DNA of 64,000 nt from Acephala macrosclerotiorum (lineage: Eukaryota > Ascomycota > Leotiomycetes > Helotiales > Mollisiaceae). The DNA lies in NCBI GenBank assembly GCA_014904845.1, contig MU119440.1, positions 1-64,000 of the forward strand. Reading direction: 5' to 3'. How positions within the stretch are numbered: position 1 is the first letter of the stretch; each line of letters starts with the position of its first letter. A model generated the notes under the pieces. That model was given only the letters and a program-made list of their open reading frames with translations. It had not been told where the DNA came from and ran no database searches. This document shows, piece after piece, positions 23,260 through 35,241 of this stretch. The position numbers were made by a program, and so were the translations under genes.

Positions 23260-24404
23260 ATGTCCGCAGAAGCACCCAAGATGTCTCAAGCAACAAGAGA
23301 TATCCTGATGAAAGTCAGGAAAATGGTCCCTCCCATGCTCGAGAAATTTCACAAAGGTAGCTTTGCTCACCCCACCACCAAACGCCCCAGAGCTCAATTC
23401 TAACCACAACCAGGACAAATGGGCAGAATAGCAGTCATAGGAGGCAGCGAAGACTACACTGGAGCTCCCTACTTCTCTGCAATGGCATCCGCACGACTAG
23501 GCGCCGACATGGTACTTCTCTTCTCCTTTCCCTTCCCCCCTCCATCAACTGACACGACTCCAGAGCCATGTAATCTGCGAACCCCAAGCAGCACAAGTAA
23601 TCAAAACCTACTCTCCAAACCTAATGGTCCACCCTCTAATGCGACAAACAACGCACGCCTCCTCGAGCGAATCCTCTGATAATATCGCCCAAGGCGTCAT
23701 CGACATGCTGCCCCGCCTCCACGTCCTCGTAATCGGCCCCGGACTCGGACGCGATCAGTTGATGCAAGATATATGCGCGAAAGTGATCGAGGCCGCAAAG
23801 AAAGAGAATATGCCGTTTGTGCTGGACGCAGATGGACTAAATCTTGCGCAGACGAGACCCGAGTTAGTGCAGGGTTATAAGGAGTGCATATTGACGCCGA
23901 ATGTGGTGGAGTTTGGGAGGTTGTGTAAGAGTAAGGGGATTGATACTTCGGGGTTGGATGAGGGGAAAGGGGCGGAGAAGTTGTCGAGGGCGTTTGGTGG
24001 GGTGACGATTATTCAGAAGGGAGCGAAGGATTATATTTCGAATGGGGAGAGGACATTAGTTAGTGATATGACCGGAGGATTGAAGAGGAGTGGTGGGCAG
24101 GGCGATACGTTGACGGGGAGTTTGGGTACGTTTTTGTGTTGGAGGAAGGCATATCTGGATAACCTGTGGGATCACGACGGAGAATTGGACTCTATGGAGC
24201 TGTTGGCATTGGCGGCTTTCGGAGGAAGCGCTGTTACGAGGGTGAGTCTTTCATTCCGGGGTGTAACAGAATGTTGACAGATAGTAGGAATGCTCTAGGT
24301 TGGCATTCGCGAAGAAAGGGCGAAGTCTTCAAGCGAGCGACTTGACAGAGGAAGTACATATCGCATTCACGAATTTGTTCGAAGGCTCTGGACCCAAACT
24401 TTGA
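23260..24404 (+). CDS. ATP-dependent (S)-NAD(P)H-hydrate dehydratase (YjeF C-terminal/CARKD family)
   Basis: Four exons, join(23260..23356, 23414..23511, 23564..24241, 24288..24404), 329 residues; introns of 57, 52 and 46 bp with consensus ends. The enzyme dehydrates damaged NADHX/NADPHX back to NAD(P)H using ATP. Seen motifs are [44 protein letters not shown] and the nucleotide-binding GGQGDTLTG with the catalytic Asp. The length fits the stand-alone eukaryotic enzyme (330-370). The last intron was placed at 24242-24287 because only that acceptor restores the tail [18 protein letters not shown]. It is a housekeeping metabolite-repair gene and looks intact. It lies head-to-head with the dead HET gene. 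Confidence 0.93.
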
Positions 24405-25425
24405 ATCAGCCTGGACACTCCAGGATCGAAAAGAATACACGAAATGAAGACCCAGGCTGGTAACCGTCTGCAACCGATTGATGTTGATTCCGCTGAGGCA
24501 GAGTGTTCGGAAGGAATTGAGGATCTGCCACAATGATGTGCCCTCCTAGGCACTCGGACAATCTGCCTCCCCTCTCATGCACGATGCTGAGAAGGACATT
24601 CGACGCTCAACAATGTCCTACCGGAGGAGGAAGTCACGAACGACCGTATGTATAAAATAATGCAGGATAATTGAATCTTCCAAACATTCTGGCAAGTCGG
24701 GTGACGCCGCAGCATGCGATTCATCACCGACCCGAGGGCGAGATGTTCTGATCTGATCTGTTAGTATACAAACCTCGAAGTTGCTAGACTGAGACTACAG
24801 CTGGGTTCTTGCCAAGTTAAAGTTGAGAGCGCTGGTAGTACTTTCGAGCGCACTTTTCCAACCACGGTCCCAGGACCAGCTCTCTCCAAGCTGTTCATCC
24901 CACCTTTTACCACATCCCACCGTTCTCGAATACCGAAAGCCACAGAGCTCGCCGATTGGACAATTGAACAAATGAACAAATTAACTCCACGCCATGTAAC
25001 GTGCTCCTAAGCCCTGAGACCCCGCACCGGTGAACCCGGTGAACTTTGAGCGGAAAAGCCGCCAATCGCAGAGACGTGCCTGGCAGCGACAATCCCTCGG
25101 CATCGATATCAGCGGTGATATGATGCAGCGGTGACACGAAAACTTTACAACCACGTTCATCTCTCCGGTGCGAAGAGCAGCTCTGGGGCTGGAATTCCGA
25201 CGCTATGGGAGTTGACCCGGCAAAGATCATGGTGAGATGCCTCCTCTTGACTCGTTTTCCGAGCTAGACGCGGCCGGCCAGGTGGGATCTTGGTCAACAC
25301 AGATAACGACGCGAGGCGGGCTCATCTCCATCTGTCGCGTGCGCTCCCTTTAAAGGCGTCCATGTTCCTGGATTTCAAGTGATCTTCAGCGCATTTCATG
25401 GGTACGGTTCTCCTGCAGCTTCACG
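24405..25425. other. Intergenic region
   Basis: No supported gene. A TTTAAAGG box near 25350 lies about 75 bases before the next ATG and could be its core promoter. Confidence 0.5.
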
Positions 25426-27319
25426 ATGTTGTCACTCACCAGAGCCATTCAATTGGCTTCACTACTCGCCATTCCAGCAGCATGCTACAAGAACTCGGCG
25501 TCCTATGTATCTACCCTTCCCAAAAATGCCCAAAGTCTCTTCACGGAGTCCATGGCTTGGATGGATGGGTACTATGACCCCTCAGCTGGGTATCTCTTTG
25601 ACGAGAGCTCTGCGACTGCTTTGAGGCATGAGACGAGAAGTTCGGCTTGGTATGCCATTGGATTGCTTGCAAGAAACGAAGGGAAAGACGTGGAATATGC
25701 CATGGAGATCATCACGAATGTGATCTCGGGTCAATTCAAGGATCCTGCAGATCAATGGTACGTCCACAATCTGGGTCAAAGGAGCTGATCCTGATGAAAT
25801 TCTAGGTATGGCGACTACCAGCAAGAGCCGGAAGAACCCACCGTTGGCACGTCATACTACCCAGAGAAGCTATACAATTCATGGGATCCTAATTGGCGTG
25901 GGTTTATCAGTACCGCCTTCATCGTTGGTTTGGAAGAATTTGGACATTTGATCACGCCCTCCGTCACTGAGCTTTTGCTTGAGTCTCTGTACAACGCTAC
26001 CAAGGGAGATGAGTACCGGGTTGGGGGCGTTGACGGAGACAACTTGTACCCCGCATACACCAATCCTGTATGCCACCTTTTCATTTTATTGAACCTTCGT
26101 TGACCCAAATAGTCTCTCATGCGGGCATTCACAGCTGGATGGACTGGCAGAAAGCTCAACGACTCAAACATGACTCTTTCTGGCGAGAATTATGCAACAG
26201 CCATCTTGGGCCTGTTCAATCGCGCCAATACGCTGTCAGAGTTCAACAGTGGTACCTACACCGGCGTCTCGCTCTTTGCCCTCAGCTTATGGAGTAAATA
26301 CTTGCCCGACGACTCAATCATGAAGCAGAATGGTCCAAGGATGATGCAATACACATGGGAAGCTGTCTCCGAGCTCTGGCATCCCCAGCTCAAGAACATT
26401 GCTGGGCCATGGGATCGATCATATGGATTTGACATGAACAGATATTTGAGTCTGATGGCCTTGCACTTGTGGAACATTGTTGGGAAAGAGGACTCGTCTA
26501 TCATTCCCAAGGTAACATTCCTCCAAACATTTCGAGCTCTCACTGACTCTCAAAAACAGACTCCGGCATTGTCCCACATAGCCGATTTTGCTTACGGACC
26601 TCTCTTCGCCATTCTTTCCGAGTTCCAAAACTCTCTGATCCCACCCGACGTCGTCGCGAAACTGACCAACTTCGCTGGGGAGCACACCTTCACCTCATCG
26701 GCATTCTCCCCACCATTCGACATCTACCCACGTAACATCACAGCTTGGCTCGCACCAAACATCAGCATTGGAGCTGAGACATTCAACGAAACGGTCATTG
26801 GTGGTCCAGCCACGAACCCCGATACCTTCAACCCGGCTGTCATCCAGTGGGATACTGGAAATGGAGTAGGTTGGTGCAACGTAGGTTTCTCGATCCCCCA
26901 ATATGTTTGAGATGCTGATGAATCCGTAGTTGTATGCTACCGAATCGTACATCACAGCTGTCGCCAGTGCGAACACCCTGAACCTCACCTACCCGCTTGG
27001 AGATGCAAGCTCGATCTTCTCATTCATTGTCTCGCCATTCAAAACGAAAAAGGATGTCCAGAGCTGGGAGGACGTCCAGGGACTCTCGGTGCATGTATCA
27101 GGAAATGTCAACGCCACATATACTGTTGGTTTTGCTGGATCGTATGGTGGTGCTTATTCTGTCATCAAGTGAGTTTATTGATTGACGATGATGCTGGGAT
27201 GACGCTGGGACGATTACTAATCTGCTCACAGTGACTTCGAATTCTGGAACTTTACTTACACGATGCCTGCCAACTTCTCAGGCATTCCGAGCTTGACTTT
27301 GGAAGTGGAGTTGAAGTGA
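25426..27319 (+). CDS. Secreted protein with glycosidase-like helical-barrel character, function unknown
   Basis: Six exons, join(25426..25757, 25806..26067, 26113..26511, 26560..26880, 26930..27168, 27232..27319), 546 residues; all five introns are 45-63 bp with GT...AG ends. It begins with a signal peptide (MLSLTRAIQLASLLAIP). There are many N-glycosylation sequons (NMTL, NISI, NETV, NLTY, NATY). Helical segments with RHETRSSAWYAIGLLARNEG, WDPNWRGFISTAFIV and WDRSYGFDMNRYLSLMALHL resemble the alternating helices of (alpha/alpha)6-barrel proteins, and the C-terminal ~120 residues look beta-rich. No catalytic motif is recognised with certainty. It is probably extracellular or vacuolar. The third intron is a multiple of three, so retention would keep frame. 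Confidence 0.85.
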
Positions 27320-28111
27320 TGGAAGGACGATTTGCGACTTCATGACATATGAAACAGGAGGAGATGACTAGAGAAGGAAAACTAATATATCCATTTTAAT
27401 GTTTGATGATACTCAGTTGTTCTATTCTCATCCGAGATTCAGGTGTCCAATAATATCCCCGAAGCTAGTGCGCCTAGGTGGAATTCATAGGTAACCACTT
27501 CCTCGTTCTTCAACAAGAGTGGTCTGGAACGCGCGTCTCTCCTTTCACAATCTACCTTCTCCCGTTCCTGTTCCTCATCCCTCCGCCCGGCCTTTCATTC
27601 TCGTGCGCTTTCAACTCCGGCAAGCACCACCAGCTCGCAGACGGATGCTTCGGTTTGAGGCCTAAATTCGATCACGTGACACCACGCCAACAATTACGAA
27701 GTGCATCCCTTATCTGCTTTACCCACCTTATTCCCATTAGCACTCATCAAACATCATATCTTTCCAATTTCAAGGGCAAGTAACCCGAGAATGTTCAAGA
27801 CCAAGCCATGCAGCTAACTTTATCCGTCTAATCACATCTCCCCGCGAATGTGGGGTTGAGTTTCGCCAACTGTTGGTGCGGAACCGCGGACAGCTTCCGT
27901 TCCTCCTCATGCCACTTCGTGAACCCCTCCTGACGATCTTGGCGAGAGTCAGTGATGTGTGTGCGAGTACTTAGGGAAGGAGCTCCCAGCTGCGTGTTCC
28001 TACCTTTCCTGCCTTTCCTCCAGCCTAAGGCCACACCTGCATTCTGATTTAAATTGCTTGAAGCGTAGCTCCATCATTTGGAAATAATTGTGCAAGACAG
28101 AAGACAACAGC
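27320..28111. other. Intergenic region
   Basis: 3' flank of the six-exon secreted-protein gene and promoter side of the SDR gene. Only short frames, none supported. Confidence 0.5.
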
Positions 28112-29119
28112 ATGGCGAGCAGCGGAAATGGTACAACCGTAGCCAAGCATCAGGGCAAGAGAACTGTGATCGTCACTGGGTCTGCGAGGGGAATGTGAGT
28201 TTTTGTGTAACCTCAATCACGAGTTGCGGCTAATCTAAAAACAGAGGAAAGGCAATCGCGCTCCGCCTGGCGGAAGATGGATTCGATGTCTGCATAAATG
28301 ATGTTGCAGCAAATCAAGCCGGCATTGACGAGGTATTCTCCCTTCCCTCCCCTTCCCTCCAAATCAGCTTCTCTAACTCCCACCCAGGCAGTCAAAGAGA
28401 TCCAATCCCTCGGCCGCCAGTCCTATGGTCATGTCGCAGACGTCTCCAAACTCTCCGAAGTCGAAGCTTTGATCGAAGCCTCGGTCAAGAATCTCGGTCC
28501 CCTCAATGTCATGATCGCAAATGCTGGGATTGCTCAAGTGAAGGCGTTGTTGGATCTGAGTGAGGATGATGTGCGGAGGATGTTTGAGGTTAATGTTTTC
28601 GGGGTCTTCAATTGCTATAGTGCTGCGGCCAAGCAGATGATCAAGCAGGGTGGTGGAGGAAAAATTATTGGTGCTGCTAGGTTTGACCCTTTTTCCTCTC
28701 CCAAAACTTCATGTTTCTCGTTTTGCATACTGCATGTATTATTTACTGATTGGGACAACAGTATCGTAGCATACAAACCATTTGCCCTCCTCTCCCACTA
28801 CAGCGCTTCCAAATGGGCAGTCCGCGGCTTCACCCAAGCATTCGCCATGGAAATGGCCGAGCACAAGATCACCGTCAATGGCTACGCGCCGGGCATAGTT
28901 GGTACGGCTATGTGGGATCTCATCGATGAAGAGCTCGGGAAGAAGACAGGGGCGAAGAAGGGAGATACGATCAAGAAGTATACGGATGAGTTGATTGCGC
29001 TAGGACGAACCAGTGTACCCGAGGACGTGGGAAAGACCGTGAGCTTTTTGGCGAGTCCGGACAGTGATTATATGACCGGGCAGACGTTGATCATTGACGG
29101 GGGGATCATTTTCAATTGA
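28112..29119 (+). CDS. Short-chain dehydrogenase/reductase, diacetyl/acetoin-reductase-like
   Basis: Four exons, join(28112..28194, 28245..28332, 28388..28680, 28762..29119), 273 residues. Introns are 50, 55 and 81 bp; the last is a multiple of three and adds residues if retained. Classical SDR layout: a nucleotide-binding TGSARGIG after splicing, an ADVSKLSE acidic-loop region, IANAG, a GAAS serine, and YSASK with the catalytic Tyr and Lys, then PGIVGTAMWD. The closing stretch DYMTGQTLIIDGG is typical of the family. The overall pattern resembles bacterial and fungal meso-butanediol/diacetyl reductases; the substrate cannot be fixed from motifs. The N-terminal 15 residues are an extra polar lead. 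Probably cytosolic and intact. Confidence 0.9.
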
Positions 29120-29708
29120 AGAAGAGAATAGGTAGAAGATGCTTGATTCTAGGTGCTGTATTACTTTGAAGTGTTTGCCTCCTTGTCGAGCTGGGGAGTG
29201 TCCTGTGTGTCGACTTGAGCTTGCTTTGTATACGTCCAGGTAGGATGGAAGTCGAGTCTGCTTGATATCTTTTCGACTTAATTTTTGACAATTAAGCAAG
29301 TGTCTGGGCGAATGCCTTCTCTGGTGCATAAAAATGCTGTTTGACGCCACCACTATTATCTTCACATTCGATCTCACCAGTCTCTGTCATGTCCAAGATT
29401 GAGAAAATTAGCCTGGTGTGACTTGAAGTGCCAATGTGTAATTTTCTTATACAGTATTCCTGAGACTCCTCTCAGACTATGAAACATGAGGCCAATGCTT
29501 TCGCTTGGAGAAAGTTGTAACTCATTACCGAACTTGGCACAACTCTTCATTCGTGTTCATTGGCATTGCCTCGCCTTCCTCCAAACTCCCTCATCTCATC
29601 AACATTCTTGCTCATATTTTGCACCTTAACAGCCCAACAGGATCACGATCGACACAGCTTTCCAAGTTTCCAATACTAAGGAGATACACCAAGATCAATC
29701 AAGTAGTA
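29120..29708. other. Intergenic region
   Basis: 3' flank of the SDR gene and upstream flank of the decayed frame starting near 29709. Nothing recognised. Confidence 0.5.
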
Positions 29709-30416
29709 AGTACCAGTTCTGAACGATATGGAACATGTTGATCAATGCTCGATTCAGATACAATACCAGCGCTTCCCACCCAGAACACCGCGTCCTTCCC
29801 CGTATCATAGTCCTGCACGCCCGAAATAAATATGCCTGTACATTGACCCTTTGCTCTTGCGTTATGATTTGGATCTTGGAGACCATCACCCTACCCATTT
29901 TCTGCGCCAGGAATAAGAGGATCGTAGCAACGAGGGCAAGAAACATATTGGTCCTTCTGAATTTGAGGCATTTCTGAAGTTCGGACCTTTCCAAGACAGT
30001 TCTATTTCCCAATGCCGTACAGACGTTGATGAGTAGCGCATTCAAGAAAAATTGGAGATGAGCGTGGCCGCTTTCTACGAGAAGAGGAATCTCAGCTCAG
30101 ACATGTCGATGCTGAAGACCGGAGGCATCCTAGATCCATACTCGAAGTATCGGTTGCCCTGGATAGCCTTGGGAAGGATTTGGTGGCTGAGAAGGGCGGC
30201 GAGAAGGCAGTGAATGGTAATGAGGCGGAGGAGGACAAACCAGAAGATGACACCTGGTTGGAGAAGAAGAAGATAAACCCGAGAAGTGTGGCGGTGGTAC
30301 GCCTATACAATAGTATGAACGTCACTTGGGAAAGATACTCTAGGCTTTCGAACGAAATTGTTCTTGACAGGTTGCCGGACATGGAGCAGATTGTGCCTGG
30401 AGATGGAAAAGCATGA
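29709..30416 (+). pseudogene. Decayed gene with three CAR-to-TAR type stops and a frameshift, product unknown
   Basis: From about 29709 a frame reads VPVLNDMEHVDQCSI and continues in a coding-like way through YIDPLLLRYDLDLGDHHP and GPSEFEAFLKFGPFQDSSI. It is broken at three places by TAA, TAA and TAG, each one C-to-T step from CAA or CAG, the classic CpA RIP target. Near 30075 the frame shifts, and the last ~110 codons (LEVSVALDSLGKDLVAEKGG, then an acidic stretch and INPRSVAVVRLYNSMNV) run to the stop at 30414-30416. No known domain. The distribution of charged residues and the mutation type argue for a dead gene rather than random sequence. Confidence 0.45.
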
Positions 30417-30984
30417 TATGGGGCTCATGCTTCCCCTTTAGCTATCCTAATTTCTCGATGGCGAGTAAACAATATTCTTCGAACTAGTTCATCTGATATT
30501 CTCGAGGCACTAGTGATCCAATTGAGCACGCAAGTATATACATAAGCTAAAATCTCCAACGAAATCTCAACTCGTCGGCAACACTTCAACAACGAACAAC
30601 GACAACAGCTACAAAGATACTTACCAACCTTAGGTATCTTTTAACCAAGTACGTATATTTATTGTTCACCTTTTGAACTCAATCTAACTATTATGTGCAG
30701 CGTTGGCAGATCATTTTGCGCACTTGCCTTGCCTACTCCTCGATTCGACCAATCAGAGCTCTCAGATTCCAAAGCTTCCGAAAGTCACTACTTCTTGGAC
30801 AGTCATTAGCCTTTTGTGGAGTCATCGTGGCTGCGCATCGAGTACTCAACATCAGCACAGCACAAATCTAAGTCAACCTCCACCAAGACGAAGTGTTTTC
30901 GAAAGCGCGCAACACCGCAGTCGAAATAATAATGAACATTCTCATATCATCGAAACGTCTGTTCTTAAGTCAAATCTCACGTGA

Positions 30985-31249
30985 CAAGAGCAGCATGTCA
31001 CAGTTCAAGCTATTGAGGTCCGAGATGAGCTACGAAAGATGATAAGCACACAGAACGAGGACGAGAACAAGAGGCGGGGGGATGATTATCATGCTCGAGG
31101 ATGTGGATGCTACTATTGTGGGTGGTGCGAAGCATCGCGCATTGCAAACCTGGAGCGATTTTGAGGCAAAGGAAAGCCTGTCTCATGGTACAAGAATGGG
31201 CTTGGGCCTCTTTGGGAGAATGGAAACTGGAACTTTAGAGGAACTTATT
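30985..31249 (+). pseudogene. Possible Cys-rich coding remnant
   Basis: After an in-frame TGA the frame reads VQAIEVRDELRKMISTQNED, then a basic stretch and CGCYYCGWCEASR, four cysteines in eight residues. A TGA and then a TAG follow. An overlapping frame is also open in this region, so the reading is uncertain. No family recognised. Confidence 0.2.
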
Positions 31250-32299
31250 AGACCCTTGGTCATTTTCTTAGGGGAAACCGCCTCTTGTTTTCCGGTTTGG
31301 AGGGGAGTATATCGTAATCAAATGCACTACCCTTCAACTTGCACCCCCTATCTTACTGATGATTTGCATTATTCGGCCTTCTTGTAAAATTACTTCTGTA
31401 TATCAATCCTTGATCTGGTAAGCTCACAATCTGAACTCGAGGGTTTTCTTTTTCTCTCTCGCCAACCCCTTTCGTCTCTAAGCGAGTCACGTGTAGCCAA
31501 TGGACTTTGGGTACTGACACTTGGACGTAAGACAACGAACGAGCCTCAATTCTTTGTTTTTAAAAGAGCGTAAGATTTTTTGGCATCAGGAGGAGTAGTT
31601 TTGATAGTACTGAAACAATCCTTGGATCCCAGCTTCACTACCAGCACAAGATGTGCCAAAGGCTTCTGTTTTACGACCCAATGCCAATGTTCGTCTTTCA
31701 CCAAGCCTGCAGCAACAAAACCTGTAATTGCAAACTGCTAATATTCTACAATGAATCCCAAGGATATTGTGCCGGATGTCCCATATCACGAAAGTCATTT
31801 TTACTTTTAATATGTTGCATCTCACCTTCCGCCCCAGAGCAGACATTACGGATAGGCACCGTAAATTTCCTCTGCCTCATCGGCGTTAAGTGTCTACAAA
31901 ATTTTGTGCTTCGTGTCCGGCGTGCTAAGGGACATCATCCCCTTCGAGTTAACTTTCATCTGCCGTAGCGGAGAGCGGAGCGGACATCAAGTACTAGTCG
32001 AAGTCCTCACCTAGCAGACAATCTGTACCACAAGGAATCTAGATAAGTTTGAAGCCATTGGGTTCATGTCCGACGCCTAAAAGAACATATTCACTTTCGG
32101 CTTAGTTCCTTGCCACATGCAGCCACGGAATTCGGAGAGGACATCAAGTATTTGGACGAAGTCTCCTCTTCAGCGAATCTTCTCCATCACAACGATTCCT
32201 CCCCCACGATCACCGATTTCAATCACGACAATATCTATCACCTCAGCTTCCACCGACAGAACAAATAATCTCAAGCCACAAAGAGATCAAGATCGAATA
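31250..32299. other. Intergenic region
   Basis: No supported gene. Short frames on both strands with no domain signal or consistent splicing. Confidence 0.45.
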
Positions 32300-32822
32300 A
32301 TGGAGAGGACGAACATCAAGCAAGCGAGCATGGAAGATGGTCAGATGGTAAGCGAATCCCCCCTTCGCCAAGCTCACATGCATGCTCATTGAGGCTTGCA
32401 TTGAGAATAAAAAGTGAACTGACAATAAATCCAAGCCCGTCGAACATTCTCCGAAGTCCGCTGCCGAAATCACGCCAGCCAAATCCAACGATGCACCTAC
32501 CGTTACCACCGCACCTACCACCTACCCATCAGTTGCTTCGATGTACCAAAGAGCAGCCTACAAAACACTCGCTCAGTTACGGATCAGGAATAGGAAAGGC
32601 GTGTTGCTCAACCGGCGAACGGCACATGGGTTGAGACAGACTTGGGAAGTGGATGGTGAAGTGACGCTGGATAGTCTGGGCATTAAAACTTCGTATGCAC
32701 CAGTCACTTGGCGTGAGCAGACATTGAGGGAAGGAGGAAAAATCAAGAACTATTGTTACATGGAAAGCAGACTACGGTGGTCTTGGACTATTTCGGAGGG
32801 AGTGAAGGAGAACGATAAGTGA
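32300..32822 (+). CDS. Small hypothetical protein, two exons
   Basis: Model join(32300..32347, 32436..32822), 144 residues: a 16-residue first exon (MERTNIKQASMEDGQM), an 88-bp intron with donor GTAAGC, an ACTGAC branch and a CCAAG acceptor, then a Thr/Pro/Ala-rich linker and a basic domain. That domain contains LAQLRIRNRKGVLLNRRTAH and a Trp-containing tail (WEVDGEVTLDSLGI, RLRWSWTISEGV). No signal peptide or membrane segment. The splice site was chosen because it joins two frames without stops; the start is less sure. Function unknown. Confidence 0.4.
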
Positions 32823-33280
32823 GGGTTGGTTCTTGTATATCCACAGACTTCTGCATGGAGGGGACGTGCGCGCGGTGCTTTACAATCTACTAGCTGCATG
32901 GGAATAATCGGACTACTGGATTTCTCCTATCTCTTTTCTTCATAATTTGGAAGTTTGTGAGTCATAAATTGGATCATTTTCAAATGAATTGTGGTGAAAT
33001 TTGAGTTTGGACGAAATGCGGGCCGCCCAGGATCAGCTGTAACTAGCCAACTGCAGTAATTCAGGCACAATCCCATTATTTTGGAACTTAGAATCAATAC
33101 GGGTACGTTAATTTTGAACTGGAACACCTCGAAATGAAGTCGAAGAAGTATAAATTACCTCCTTCCACTTCATATTGCTATACGCACTTGATCCGCCTCG
33201 GTACTTCAAAATAATCTAACACCAGCAGAATACGAACCCAACTGAAACATACAAAAGCTTTTACTGCTCTCAAAAGAGTC
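32823..33280. other. Intergenic region
   Basis: A TATAAAT box near 33149 lies ~130 bases before the ATG at 33281. Otherwise nothing recognised. Confidence 0.4.
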
Positions 33281-33709
33281 ATGGCGCTAGGCGAGAGTTA
33301 TCTTTGGGCCAGATCGGGTGTGATGTGGGTGGAGGAGGGGAAAGCTTCACGCGAGTCCGTAAATATGTCAGACGAAACTTCAATCCAGGATAGAAATTCT
33401 ACAGCAACGGTCTCTCAAAGTGAGTATTCTTGGACTGAATACTCGCCCAAATTTTGCGTCGAAGAGCAGTCGGTTGCGTCAGCCTCAGTGCAGTCGTCAC
33501 CAGAGCTGAAGCAATCTGAAAGTTGCTACTATTCGGTGCTCTCCACCTTCAAGCTAAGTTATTCTAGGAAGAGGCAAGTATTAGCCAGGCCGTATTTAGT
33601 ACAAATCAGAAGACCTGTGAAAAGGCGAACACCTCCGTACCCTTCTAGCAGACCACAACTAAGACGCAGCAGGAGAAAAAACACTTTGCAGAGCTCGTTG
33701 ACGGAATAA
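33281..33709 (+). CDS. Small hypothetical protein, Ser-rich with basic C terminus
   Basis: Single open frame of 142 residues from the ATG at 33281, with a TATA-like box upstream. The middle is rich in Ser, Gln and Glu (TATVSQSEYSWTEYSPKF). The last 50 residues are strongly basic (RRPVKRRTPPYPSSRPQLRR), suggesting a nuclear or nucleic-acid-associated product if it is translated. No recognised domain and no support from neighbours. It could be a chance frame. Confidence 0.3.
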   Translation: MALGESYLWARSGVMWVEEGKASRESVNMSDETSIQDRNSTATVSQSEYSWTEYSPKFCVEEQSVASASVQSSPELKQSESCYYSVLSTFKLSYSRKRQVLARPYLVQIRRPVKRRTPPYPSSRPQLRRSRRKNTLQSSLTE

Positions 33710-35241
33710 GGACTTCAAGTCCAGTAGTGGTCTCATCTATCTTGAACGAAGCCGTTATCAGCTTACCCAGGCAATGCCGTGAGTCTGAGCACCCAGTAGT
33801 TAGTATGCCGCACTCTTGTAGATCTAGTGGATGGGGTGGCTCTTCAGACTCGACCACCCTTTCAGTTCAACAGTTTTCCAGCCACTTTCACCATACGCCC
33901 TTCCATCCTCGAAATCGGCAAGAACTAGATCGGTGGTATTGCATGTATCCACGAACTGGTCTCGATCGCATGCCTCTTCTCCCGTTCGCTGTTCTACCGA
34001 TTAGGGGCTCTGTTCCCCTCTCGAGCCTTGGACGCGAACAATAGACTTGGGATCTTTCTTTGAGGGAAGTGTAGAATTTTATTGAACGATAGGACTTCCA
34101 ACCGAGAATTTTTGCGTTTGCAAGGAGAGCGATTTTTTGCAAAGTTTCCTGTCTACTTAGGAATATAACGAGAGGATACAACAAAAATTTGACAGCTACG
34201 CCCTAGCCTTTATTCGGCTTCTTTGCCATTAACGAACTTGAACTTATTCTATTCTACTAACTACTTAGATCCTACGACTAGTCATAAGCTGAGCCTTGAA
34301 ATTTGTTTAGATGCCTAATTCGATTCCCGTAGTGCGCCACGAAATATGGTCAGTGTGCGATGACCGGAATGCTCACCTGTTTAAGCTTGTGCAACTGTTT
34401 TGACAATCCAAGCAAGCAACGTCCATTCGAAGTGCGGCAATACAACAGGCGAGGCTTTGACGTGTCTTGACTTTACCGCCATGACTCGATCTCCGTTGCT
34501 ATTAGTTCAGGCTACGGAAGCATCTATTTCTTCTCTGCTCAAGCTTAACGTGTCTCTGGACTCATGGCTATGGACTTCCCTAAACTCTTCACATACTATG
34601 ATGCAAGCTTCTAGTAAAATGGAAGGGCTTCTTGTGTGTGGCTACGATGATGCTTAGCTTAGCGCACCTCTCATCTAGAGTATGCACCCCCTTAGCTGTG
34701 CTGCACGCGACTCATTAGTGTGAGGCTCGTCACATCCCCAGCGGAATAAAGATGCGTATGTCGTACTAATGATGATATGTCTGCATATGTATTGGCACCA
34801 TTTCGTTGTGGGAGATGAAGCTATGGCCATGCATGTATCTTGAGTGAAAATGCACTATAAAGGCTGCTGTAAAACTGCTGGGCTGCCGGAAGATAATGGA
34901 GGAGAGTGGGATCTTCTGGAAAGAAACGAATGAGACTCTGGCTTTATGCTCTCATTTTCCTGCCTGAGCTGAAGATCTTCACGTTCTCACGTTGCATCAT
35001 AACCTTTGTGCTCTGTTTTGGCTTGAACAGGAAGCGACGATTTTCCATGAATCCACCTATTCGCTCTTCCCCGTCTTAGCATCTCGTTTTCATTTTCTTG
35101 ATTTCTCTGAACTGCTCTCTAAATCGTGAAGTTGACTACCTGGCGACCTGGGGGTTTTTTTCGAACCTAAACTCGCGAAATCCGCTTTCGCTTCAAAATG
35201 TCCTCGATCTCAACGACACCTCAATCCGCATTCAAGACAAA
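33710..35241. other. Intergenic region
   Basis: 1.5 kb with only short frames (an 85-codon frame at 34400-34657 has no domain signal). Just before the next gene, an ATG at 35198 in good context opens an overlapping 90-codon frame that may act as an upstream start. Confidence 0.4.

Noticed and set aside
20615..24404. Secondary-metabolite cluster around the alpha/beta hydrolase, SDR and dioxygenase
   Set aside because: No polyketide synthase, NRPS, terpene cyclase, P450 or transporter lies nearby; the genes are far apart and two are broken.
34290..34350. TTCGATTCCC stretch resembling a tRNA T-arm (B box)
   Set aside because: No matching A box, acceptor stem or anticodon arm could be folded around it.
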